DNA of 64,000 bases from Brettanomyces bruxellensis (lineage: Eukaryota; Ascomycota; Pichiomycetes; Pichiales; Pichiaceae): assembly GCF_011074885.1 (NCBI RefSeq), contig NC_054689.1, positions 1,302,001 to 1,366,000 of the forward strand. Direction: 5' to 3'. The notes beneath the pieces were generated by a model. The model saw only the letters and a list, made by a program, of their open reading frames with translations, was not told the DNA's origin and did not search any database. Of the stretch, positions 40,617 to 50,200 are shown one piece after another (within the stretch, counting starts at the first letter, position 1; each line of letters opens with the position of its first letter). The position numbers and the translations under genes are program-made.

Positions 40617-41912
40617 TCACAGCTGAATCTCCTCAACTTCCATTCCACATTCCATACAACGCCGCTTATAAATATGAGGATTATCGTTATCAGCTTGAAT
40701 AGGTGCACTCCAATCATGCACATGCTTCGAACCTTTCGCTTCCCTAAACTTCCGAGTTAACTCTTCAGCACGAAGTTTCCGCCGCATCTGACTAAGTTTA
40801 CTATTAAACTTTTTTTCCTTTCTCGCTTTCCTCATGGCTTCACGTCGAAGCCATTCTTTATCCAACTTTTCTTCGCCGCCCCATTTTTTGAACGCATATT
40901 CTTCAACTTGATACCTTAGAAACAACTGCATTTTGGAAAATGTACCACTATGTGGGTTTTCCTTAACAATTCGATGAAAAAGGGATGTGTCTGCTAGTTC
41001 CGGCTCTGTTAAGAAATAATCCTCTTTACATTCCGTCTTGGTCAACAATGAATACTTCTCTGGTATCTTCTCTTCACATTTCCGACAGACGCGGCATTTG
41101 AACACTTCAAAAAGTTTCTTATCAACGTCTATGGATCCACACTCACGACACATTGGAGCGTTAGCTATATCTAGTGGTGGTGGTGCAGGGCCTAACGGAT
41201 TTAACGCCTCCTTCTCCTCTTGTGCTTTCTTCCAATCATCTAAGCTTTTCTCTTCCTTTTCAACGTCTTTCCCTTCGGCATCCTCTGACAGAAAGCCTCC
41301 AAACGTGTCCTTCATTGTTGAAAAATCATATTCAATATAATCTGACTTACGAATTGATGGCCTTATGTACTGACCCTTCTTTCGGGGTGAAACATTACTA
41401 TCTTGAATGCTTTTTTCACCTTTAAAGAATCTGACTTTGTCCAAAATATCCGGTTTCTTGGGACTCAACGTATCTAATTTATTTGACTTATTTTCTCTAC
41501 TACGATTTGTAGATTTTTCGGCAAATGAAATGCTTTCCATTGTAGAAGCGGCATTTGCTGCATTTCTATGGTTTTGGATGACCTTCATCTCTCTTTTTTC
41601 CCGTCTTTTAATGGCATTCTCCCTATTTCGCTGTATAATTGCTCGTTGAATTGCGGTTAGAGGTTGCACTTTTTGTTTATCATCATGTATATCACTTTTC
41701 TTTGACCGTTCATCTACCGCATGCTTTGAGACACTATTAGTTCTACCACTTGCGGACTGTCGAATCCTATTTTGACGTTCTCGTATTTTCTGTAAAGCTT
41801 TTGCCCGATTCTTGGCCTTTTCAATAAGAGTGGCAAATATTAGTACCCAATAGCCACAAAGGAAACATATATGTATAATACTTACAATTAGTTTCTGACG
41901 TTGAACATCCAT
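40617..41912 (-). CDS. RAD14: DNA damage recognition protein RAD14 (XPA), two exons
   Basis: Spliced from exon 1 (41912-41886, MDVQRQKLI) and exon 2 (41816-40617), giving 408 aa (S. cerevisiae 371). The joined N-terminus MDVQRQKLIAKNRAKALQK aligns with Rad14 (MTPEQKAKLEANRKLAIER). Conserved features: RPSIRKSDYIEYDFSTM, a C4 zinc finger starting near residue 232 (CRECGSID...CRVCRKC), LLTKTECKEDYFLTEPEL, FHRIVKENPHSGTFSKMQLF, YAFKKWGGEEKLDKEWLRRE and a C-terminal RRCMECGMEVEEI. Rad14 verifies damaged DNA in nucleotide excision repair. The intron is a multiple of three and lacks stops, so the unspliced frame is also open (431 aa). It is divergent from CDH1. Confidence 0.95.
   Translation of the reverse strand: MDVQRQKLIVSIIHICFLCGYWVLIFATLIEKAKNRAKALQKIRERQNRIRQSASGRTNSVSKHAVDERSKKSDIHDDKQKVQPLTAIQRAIIQRNRENAIKRREKREMKVIQNHRNAANAASTMESISFAEKSTNRSRENKSNKLDTLSPKKPDILDKVRFFKGEKSIQDSNVSPRKKGQYIRPSIRKSDYIEYDFSTMKDTFGGFLSEDAEGKDVEKEEKSLDDWKKAQEEKEALNPLGPAPPPLDIANAPMCRECGSIDVDKKLFEVFKCRVCRKCEEKIPEKYSLLTKTECKEDYFLTEPELADTSLFHRIVKENPHSGTFSKMQLFLRYQVEEYAFKKWGGEEKLDKEWLRREAMRKARKEKKFNSKLSQMRRKLRAEELTRKFREAKGSKHVHDWSAPIQADNDNPHIYKRRCMECGMEVEEIQL
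41817..41885 (-). other. RAD14 intron (69 nt, stop-free and in frame)
   Basis: 5' splice site GTAAGT, branch point TACTAAT, 3' site GAAAAG (AAG acceptor, less usual than TAG/CAG). The retained sequence would insert 23 mostly hydrophobic residues (VSIIHICFLCGYWVLIFATL...) into a conserved charged helix. Splicing is inferred from the signals and restored homology. Confidence 0.8.
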
Positions 41913-42737
41913 AATTTGAAGTGTGCTTTAATACTTATATAATAAATGATGCATACAGGCAAACTTGTAGGTTAGACAAGGTTGAAGAAAGTATGATTAA
42001 AGCCAAATTATTCATATATCGCGAAGCTTGATAGTTGACTTTTTATCTAAACCTATTTAGCTTTTTGAACTCATAGATAAAAGCTGACCCTTATAAAAGA
42101 AACGTGATTATAAAAGCTCGTTCTTTCTATTCTGAGGTATTAATTATCAATGAATAATAAGATAGAAAGAAAGTCTTTAATACAGCATATATTGAGGATA
42201 ATTACGAAAGAGTCATGCATGAGAGTAAATCCTGGATACTGAGTAAACAGTTCACAAAGCCAGGTTAAATAATTATTATATTAGAAAAGTGTCATTAATT
42301 TATTGTTGAGAACTTATCAAAATTGTACAACATATATTGTTTTCTATGGAGTAATATCTATGTGACATCCAAATTATACTCTTAGTACTTCAGTAGTCCC
42401 CGCATCAATCATTCTGATAGTATGCATTTAATTTACTGAAAAAAAAAAAATAAATAATGATGGAAGAAAACAACATCGCACCATTTTCTATCACAATAGC
42501 AAAACATGGATTAACGCCCAATCTTACCGATCACATCTTCTCTTAATTCTTCCAAGAAAATATCAACAAGCAGCAGGATATATATAATTCAAAAAACCAT
42601 ACATTATTGTTAATCTTTCAGTATTGGTTTCCCGATAGTACTCGCCTATTGAATATATATCTTTTTATCAGCATTCCCCATATCAAAAAATTGCTGAATT
42701 ACTTCACATCTTTTTCAGTGGAATACAAAAACATTCA
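41913..42737. other. Divergent promoter region RAD14/CDH1
   Basis: 825 bp, AT-rich, with an A-run at 42440-42453. No MCB/SCB element or RNA gene recognised. Confidence 0.5.
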
Positions 42738-44396
42738 ATGGATAGCTCAGATGACGACTTTCCTACAACACCCACACATAGAGGAGTGTCGCACAATAGT
42801 GAACCTTTAAGAAATCCGCTATTTCAAGGATCACCCTCCAAAAAATCACGAAGAAGAAAGATCATATATAGTGATCGATACATCCCAGCAAGATCAGGGA
42901 TTAACCTTCAGGCGGCATTTACCTTAGGTCATGATCCAACTTCAAGCCCATTTAGGAGTTCGACTCGAGTTGGTGTACTAGATATGCCTGATACCGTTGA
43001 TGAATCAACTGTTGATGCTTCTACCTCAGAATTTGAACCCGGGGACAACGATAATAACTCCATGAAAGCAAGAGAAGCAAATAGGGCATTCGATGCTGTT
43101 CTTAAAACTGAATTGTTTGGATCAAACACTACTGGAACTGGATCTACACAGCCAACACCACCTGCATCAACACATGATTCGGTTTCTTTGCATACATCTC
43201 CCGAAAGAGCTCACACAAATAGCAATAATTCACCAGGTCAGCGAACGGTAAATTCATTTGTCCCGCATACACCCAGACAAAATAGAAACATATTTACGTA
43301 TCAGTCAGCTTCGCCATCACATAGATCAGCTTCTTCACTTGCTGTGGATAATGAAATGTATTCATTGAGTCCAGTGGGGCACGACAGTGAGAGAATTCTT
43401 CTGTCCCCACAACACAGACCACGAGCAATCTCGAAAGTGCCGTATCGTGTTTTGGATGCACCGGAATTGGCCGATGATTTTTATCTCAATCTGGTTGACT
43501 GGGGTTCACAGGATATTCTTGGAGTCGGACTTGGATCGTGTGTTTATTTATGGGACGCCTCGACTGGCTCTGTAAACAGACTTTGCGATTTGGGTCCATC
43601 CGATTCGGTTACAAGTGTTTCATGGATAGGAGCAGGCACACATTTGGCTGTGGGTACAAACTCGGGTCTTGTAGAAATATGGGATGCATCTGCGTGTAAA
43701 TGCACAAGGACGATGACTGGACACACTGCTCGATGCTCTTCTTTATCTTGGAATAGGCATATCTTAACTTCTGGTTCTCGGGATAGAAATATTCTACACA
43801 GGGATGTCCGCGAGCCCGCACATTACATGAAAAGACTCGAATATCACAAGCAGGAAGTGTGTGGACTCAAATGGAACGTGGATGAGGATAAACTTGCTTC
43901 AGGTGGAAACGATAATAAACTTTTTGTTTGGGACGGGCTGGAAAGTCGTCCATTGTATCAATTTACGGAGCATAAAGCTGCTGTTAAGGCGATTGCATGG
44001 TCTCCACATCAACGGGGGCTTTTGGCATCTGGAGGAGGAACAGCAGACCGAAAAATAAAAATTTGGAATACCATAACAGGGTTGAAAATACATGATGTTG
44101 ATACAGGATCACAGGTTTGTAATTTGGCCTGGTCTAAGACCAGTAATGAACTTGTTTCAACGCATGGCTATTCCAGAAACCAGATAGTGATTTGGAAGTA
44201 TAGTACCATGCAGCAGATGGCATCTTTGACCGGGCATACTTATAGAGTGCTTTATTTGGCAATGTCCCCAGATGGTCAGACTATCGTGACTGGAGCTGGA
44301 GATGAAACCTTAAGATTTTGGAATGTCTTCGAAAAGGCAAAGAGTAATAATGGGCCATCTTCCGTATTACTGGATGCTTTTAACCAATTACGTTGA
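42738..44396 (+). CDS. CDH1: APC/C activator CDH1 (HCT1)
   Basis: Encodes 552 aa. C-box DRYIPAR at 46-52, a Cdh1-type KTELFG at 123-128, then PYRVLDAPELADDFYLNLVDW opening a seven-blade WD40 propeller (GSCVYLWDASTG, GLVEIWDA, DRNILHRD, NKLFVWDG, KIKIWNT, QIVIWKY, TLRFWNV). ELFG plus KVxDAPEL points to Cdh1 rather than Cdc20. Several Ser/Thr-Pro sites before the propeller fit CDK inhibition. The C-terminus ends NQLR, where Cdh1 usually ends in Ile-Arg; Leu-Arg may serve. Cdh1 directs APC/C to mitotic cyclins in late mitosis and G1. APC5 follows on the same strand. Confidence 0.95.
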   Translation: MDSSDDDFPTTPTHRGVSHNSEPLRNPLFQGSPSKKSRRRKIIYSDRYIPARSGINLQAAFTLGHDPTSSPFRSSTRVGVLDMPDTVDESTVDASTSEFEPGDNDNNSMKAREANRAFDAVLKTELFGSNTTGTGSTQPTPPASTHDSVSLHTSPERAHTNSNNSPGQRTVNSFVPHTPRQNRNIFTYQSASPSHRSASSLAVDNEMYSLSPVGHDSERILLSPQHRPRAISKVPYRVLDAPELADDFYLNLVDWGSQDILGVGLGSCVYLWDASTGSVNRLCDLGPSDSVTSVSWIGAGTHLAVGTNSGLVEIWDASACKCTRTMTGHTARCSSLSWNRHILTSGSRDRNILHRDVREPAHYMKRLEYHKQEVCGLKWNVDEDKLASGGNDNKLFVWDGLESRPLYQFTEHKAAVKAIAWSPHQRGLLASGGGTADRKIKIWNTITGLKIHDVDTGSQVCNLAWSKTSNELVSTHGYSRNQIVIWKYSTMQQMASLTGHTYRVLYLAMSPDGQTIVTGAGDETLRFWNVFEKAKSNNGPSSVLLDAFNQLR

Positions 44397-44830
44397 AAGA
44401 ATACTGATGTTCTCTTTCTTTTGTATAATAGATATGCGATTCGAGGCAGTGTTGGAGACATAAGGATTTTCTGAGCGTCGAGATTATACATATCGACTTT
44501 TCTAATAGCTTTGCTAGCCTATTGATATTACTGAGCGTGAAAACGTGGCTTTCCTCTCTTGAAGAGAGACAAGCTTCCAAATAAAGGTTAAGTTAAGTAT
44601 AAAATTAATCAATAAGATATTACAAATGTAAGTAGAAAGTCTTCATTTAAACATTTATGTTAATACCCATTTCTGACACAATATACAAAAAAAAAAATTA
44701 TTGTTTGAGAAAACTGAGGTAAACAAACGCTATCAAAAAGCATATATATATTAATGATTCAATTAATTCACATAGGAATTATTCACTTATTAACTGTACA
44801 TCATCCCATATTGTTCAACTTTAAGTCTTG
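44397..44830. other. Intergenic region CDH1-APC5
   Basis: 434 bp, AT-rich, with an A-run at 44686-44697; contains the CDH1 3' end and the APC5 promoter. No gene seen. Confidence 0.5.
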
Positions 44831-47257
44831 ATGTCGTCTGGTAAAGAGCTTATCTTCACGCCAATTATAGATTCGTCGAAGCTTCCAATTCTAGTTCTCA
44901 TTACAGGATATTGTTATGGAAGATTCCCCGCCAAGAGCATTCCACCAATTTTGTCAACTTTGGTTGAGCTTATAGAGGGTGGACGAAATACTCACTTTAA
45001 CACTGATGATGATATTGTTTCCGAATTCTTTCCTCCTGTGCTGCTCATTTTGGAAAGGCTCCAACATTCTATCAAATTGTTCTTCAAAAACCAAAACTCA
45101 GAAACCGAACAAACCGTAAAGAACTATATTTTCCAGGTCCAGAGCTATCTTTTGGGCGAAATTTGGGGTATTCATGACATAGATGAATTTTATTCATTTT
45201 TGAAAAGGAGTCAAGCTTTACTGGTTGAACAGGAGTCGTTAATATCAGATTCAGATACAAAATGTTTTCATAACGGTCAGAAGATGCAGAAGAGATTGAA
45301 GAAGCCACTACATTCTTCAAGTTTTCTTGGGAAATTTGTTTCATCTATTTCCATTGCAACAAATACTCTCATGTTTGATGAAACTGTTAGATTATGGGAG
45401 GCATTTATCACTTATCGCGCAAAGAGTGAGGAAATATGGAATAACATGAAGAATGCGAATAAAAATTTAACTTCCAACAAAGCGTGGGGAAATAGAGGAG
45501 AATGTAATTCTAAAGATGAATATATACAACAAAAGGTAGAGCAGAACACAATTGTTGAATTGGGGGGCACTAGTGTTCAAGAAATTACGTCTTATTCGCA
45601 AGTGGATCTAGCCCAGCTACTTGAGTTTCAAGTTCATAAACTTCAACTTTACTCGGGCACCATTCCTAATTCACTTAAAAAAATTCTTCTCTCTATGACG
45701 GAGTCTCAGAGAGGTACTGTTCCTTCTTCTTATTACATAAAGTACTTGGAATGTTGGAAAAATGGTGACTATGAAGGATCTTTCAGGTCATTGCATAGAT
45801 ACTTTGATTACATGATGTCTAACAAGCAACAACTGTTTTATCATTATGCTCTTCTCTCTCTTGCAACATTACACTCTTCGTTTGGCTCTGATGAAGAAGC
45901 TTTAAGAGCGATAGACGAGGCTATATCTGTCGCACGCGAAAACAAGGATTTAAATTGTCTTAATTATTTACTTACTTGGTTGTTTGATTTTCTGAAAAGC
46001 CGTCCGGAACTTTCTTACAAATTTGTTGATCATCCAGGGAGGGAACAAATCTTACAGTTTCTCAAACTTAAAACAAAGGAAAGTAAGAATCCCATTCTGC
46101 AATCGATGGCTTATCAGCATGAGGCTGTAAAGCAGATGTTGGAAGGATTTCCTTTGAGGAAAATTCTTAATAATTTGACAAGAGCCTTTTTCATTCTTTT
46201 GAACCTCGACTCTAGTCTCAACACAAAAATGTCATTTTGCAGATCTTGCCAACTTACTGCAACTGTGTGGGCTCGGGTTGGAATTCAATCGGTAGCCGAG
46301 TTGTACATTGACACAGCTTTACAATCTGCTGGAAAAGATATAAGCATATTTGATGAAGTAGAATTGGTACTTCAACGTTCACTTATATTGTATAGTAAAG
46401 GAGATATTGACGATGCGTTTGAATATTTGAAATCATACGAAGATCGTGTCACTGGAGAGGCGATTCTTATGAAATCGTGGCAAACAAGATACATGCTTCT
46501 TAAAGCTGATTTCTGGATCCGACGCTATCGGTTTAGACAGGCAGGAGTTCTTCTTGATAATTTAAAGTCTCAGATATCTCAAATTCATGATTATGAACTA
46601 GGTTGTGAGCTTGAATTCGAGTGTGCACTTTTTCAAAGTAAATTGGGAAATCCTACAGAGGCAACCCAAATTATATTCAATCAATTCTCACGTTTAAAAG
46701 AGTCAGTGAATTCATTCAATAATTACTGGATGATTAACTTTCAGATATTATATGCCGAAATAATTGCAAAGCAATCTTCAAGCCCCGAACGTGCCATATC
46801 TATTTTATTAAATTCCTTAAATACTGCACACAAGTCTTCCTTATTAACTCTTATTTCCAAAGGATCCCTAGCTTTATGTGATGTTTTATTGAGAATTGAT
46901 CCTGTCAACTCTTCGCATGATGTCGAAGAAATTTTAAGCGAAGGAATGCCCATAATACTTCAGACAGGAGATCTACAACTATCTTCGAAAGGATATTATC
47001 TATTATCCTACACCTTTTTTATGGCAAAAAAAGAACATTTGTCTGATGATGAGCTACCAAGAATCGATGTCTATCTTTCTAAGTCTCTTCTGGGGTTCAA
47101 GAAATTGCGGGATCTCGAGTGGATTCGAAAATGCTTGCAGCTACAAAAGCGAATTGCATTAAAGAATAAAGATAAGAAACAACAAGGTGATATTTCGATA
47201 AGTATTGATCGCGTTGAAGCGGAAATAGAATCGGGCGATCAGTATGGTCTTTGCTAA
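44831..47257 (+). CDS. APC5: Anaphase-promoting complex subunit APC5
   Basis: Encodes 808 aa from ATG at 44831 (the codon before is TTG). The Apc5 signature lies near residues 300-330: YYIKYLECWKNGDYEGSFRSLHRYFDYMM, followed by YHYALLSLATLHSSFGSDEEALRAIDEAISVARENKDLNCLNYLLTW, the first TPR pairs of Apc5. More TPR-like helices run to the C-terminus (IDDAFEYLKSYEDR; RQAGVLLDNLKSQI). Apc5 belongs to the platform of the APC/C that anchors the TPR lobe. S. cerevisiae Apc5 is 685 aa; fungal lengths vary. It converges with REV3, with only 37 bp between the stop codons. Confidence 0.9.
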   Translation: MSSGKELIFTPIIDSSKLPILVLITGYCYGRFPAKSIPPILSTLVELIEGGRNTHFNTDDDIVSEFFPPVLLILERLQHSIKLFFKNQNSETEQTVKNYIFQVQSYLLGEIWGIHDIDEFYSFLKRSQALLVEQESLISDSDTKCFHNGQKMQKRLKKPLHSSSFLGKFVSSISIATNTLMFDETVRLWEAFITYRAKSEEIWNNMKNANKNLTSNKAWGNRGECNSKDEYIQQKVEQNTIVELGGTSVQEITSYSQVDLAQLLEFQVHKLQLYSGTIPNSLKKILLSMTESQRGTVPSSYYIKYLECWKNGDYEGSFRSLHRYFDYMMSNKQQLFYHYALLSLATLHSSFGSDEEALRAIDEAISVARENKDLNCLNYLLTWLFDFLKSRPELSYKFVDHPGREQILQFLKLKTKESKNPILQSMAYQHEAVKQMLEGFPLRKILNNLTRAFFILLNLDSSLNTKMSFCRSCQLTATVWARVGIQSVAELYIDTALQSAGKDISIFDEVELVLQRSLILYSKGDIDDAFEYLKSYEDRVTGEAILMKSWQTRYMLLKADFWIRRYRFRQAGVLLDNLKSQISQIHDYELGCELEFECALFQSKLGNPTEATQIIFNQFSRLKESVNSFNNYWMINFQILYAEIIAKQSSSPERAISILLNSLNTAHKSSLLTLISKGSLALCDVLLRIDPVNSSHDVEEILSEGMPIILQTGDLQLSSKGYYLLSYTFFMAKKEHLSDDELPRIDVYLSKSLLGFKKLRDLEWIRKCLQLQKRIALKNKDKKQQGDISISIDRVEAEIESGDQYGLC

Positions 47258-47294
47258 GTATTTTTATAGAATTGCGAAATATGCATATTAACAA

Positions 47295-50200
47295 CTACCA
47301 GTCTCTGGATACTTTTTCTATGTTGGTTTTAAGAATGTCAAGCTGCATTTGCGTTCTTTCCCTTTTGTAATATAATGGGCAATCGTAATTCTCACAAGCA
47401 TGGGATCCCTCTGCCTTAGTTTGATGGTAATCAGTTATTCTTTGAGAGCATGCACTACAAATCATCGAAATGTCACTCATCTGCTTTTCTTTGATCAATA
47501 ATTTTTCCTGGAGTTTTAATACAGTTTCATGTTTGGATTCAGCACATTCCGGACACAACGATTTATCACTATCTTTGAGCAAAATACCGTTGCACAAAAT
47601 GCATTTCCTGTAATTTATATTCAATCCTTTAAATTTTGTGTCTCTTGGATTTCCATAATCAAGATATTTGGGCATTTCATTGTACCAGCATCTTACATCT
47701 ACTCCCATTAAATTAAATATTCTTTCCAATGGTGGCACCACAACTTTGGTAATATAGTACTCGGCATCAAGTTTAGCGGTATTGTCCTTCAAAAATTCGT
47801 CTGGAGACATACACCTGTTTTTTAAAGCCTCGCCTTTAAATCCTCTCTTCACAATATATTTAACGCGCTCTTTATACTGTGGTTCTGCACGATGATCATG
47901 AGAAAGCTTTCTTTTACTAACTCTGGCTCCTGGAGGTAAGTAAGCTTCATTTTTATATGTCCCTAATCTGACTTCCTTGGCAAAAATAAAATCCTTATAA
48001 TTCACCTGGCCCCGCATTATCTTACTGAATTGTGCACAAACATACTTCTTCACTGCGGAAATGTCCATAGTCTTGAATAAGATGGTAATAGCCTTTTCCA
48101 TAATCTTCTGCTGTGCTGGTATTCCATCTCTTCTCACAGTTTCTATTCCTTTTGCATCAAATATTGGCTCTTTCTGATCCTCGAATTCATACTTCCAACC
48201 GACATATCTTTTCTTGCTAACGAGAACACATGGATGATAAACTTTCTCAAACTTCAATTTAACCGGAGCGGGATTAATGTGGGTAATGTAAGAAGCCATT
48301 TCCGTTCCCATTCGAAAGGCATCGGCTTTTGTTTTACCAGGAAGATATACAAACAATGAATCAGTATCACCATAAACTACTTTAGCACCCCATTTAGGGT
48401 TAGATTCAATTTCAGAAGCAGCTCTTAGTAAAGTTTCTCTTCCGGAAGAGACCACTGCATCAGCTAAGGCTGAATGGGGCATACGACCAGAAAACGTGGC
48501 AGATGTATATCCGTATGTCACGTTAGCGATCATCTTCAATGCAAGCTGCCTATTATTGTAAATCTTATTAACATCATGATCATTATGCAACGATCCCATA
48601 GTTCCCTTGACAAGAAGTCGCGCGTCCAAAATATCTGTGAGCAGCTTTGCAAGCAAGGATTTTCTAGCAGTACTTTTCACAAACATTAAGCCGTTGGGTG
48701 AAAGGGTAATCAGATCCTTTAGAAGAGGAATAATTCCAGGAGGGAATTTTTGTCTTGTGACACCGAGCTTTTGATATCTACCGGGTTTATAATCCCTCAT
48801 CTTCCCTAATAAGGTCGAGAAGCAATAGTTGTAAGCAATAATAATGGATGGATATAGAGATTGAAAGTCAAGCACGACTAATGGACTTCTGTAAAGTGCA
48901 CTTTCTGGCTCCAGTACCAAAGGTATACATTCCAATGAATCTTGATTAAACACTTGCTTTTTCGAAGGAGATATCAAGATGTAATCCTCCGCCTTAGCAA
49001 GACGAACAAGTAAACTCTCCACCTTATATTGTGAACCTCTGTAAATAACAGAATAAAAATCAATTCCCAATAATCTGGACTGTTCCGTAATCTTTTCTAT
49101 GATCTCAAGCTTTTCAATAATCTCTCCCTCAATTATGATCCTATGATAATAGTACCAGATGAGGCTTGATAAAGAATAAGGATTATTGTTTGTAAACCAT
49201 TGGGTTAGTGTTTCCGTACTATAATGAGGAATTCGACGTCCTAAGACCTGAAATGTAACATTTTCAACCGAATAGCTTCCAAGATTTGTCTCCCCCCTTA
49301 ACTGCCTCCATATATTTAGCATGTGTCTGCCCGTGATTCTTATTGCTGAAGCATGTGTATATCCCCATCGATCCCCTACTTTATTTCTCTGCTTCTGACA
49401 GACTCTCGATAATCTGATTGTTAGGTCAATGTCATAAACAATCTTACATCTTTCAATCAGATATCCCCATGATGCGGCATGAATCTCGTAACCACTCAAA
49501 ATATCAGGATCAACTAGTTCAACCAAACCCACCAATGATGAAATCATTTCCTCCTCTTCATCGAATATGCGTATGGGTATATTAAGAATATTCCCCCAAT
49601 CTATATCCATATGTACTGTATTATTTCTGAGTAAGAAAATGCCAGCTTTTGGAAGATTCAAGGGGTAAGGATTGTGTGATTTATCAAAATTCCAGAAGAT
49701 TGCCCCAATCGAGTCTTTCGCCGGATCCGGTTGTAAATCTTTTCGAGTAGTTATATGCAATTCCATTATCAAAGTTATTAATCTTGCAAAATGCGTTGAC
49801 TTTCTTTCAATTGGTTCTTCAAACCGTTTATCCGTGGAAGTATGTTTCTGAGTAATCGGTTCAATCTCTGATTCCAAAAGTAATGATCTATTAATGAACG
49901 TGTTCGATGGTTGTTCTAATAACCATTTATGAACATCATTGTAATTTGGTGCTTTTGCAGTAAATCTCCACACGCTCTGGATTTTTGGATTTATATCAAA
50001 ATCTGGATGTGGTTCACCATTGCCAACGCCTTGATAGTGTGCCAGTCCCTCAATATCAAGACAATTTAGGTTAAACTTCTTTCCAGCAAAGTAGAATGGA
50101 TAATTATCATAATTTTCTCTGTCCGAATAATATGGACTCTTGTAATTTATTTTCAACATCCCAAATTCCCGCTCAAAACTATTGAGAAAGTCATCGTATG

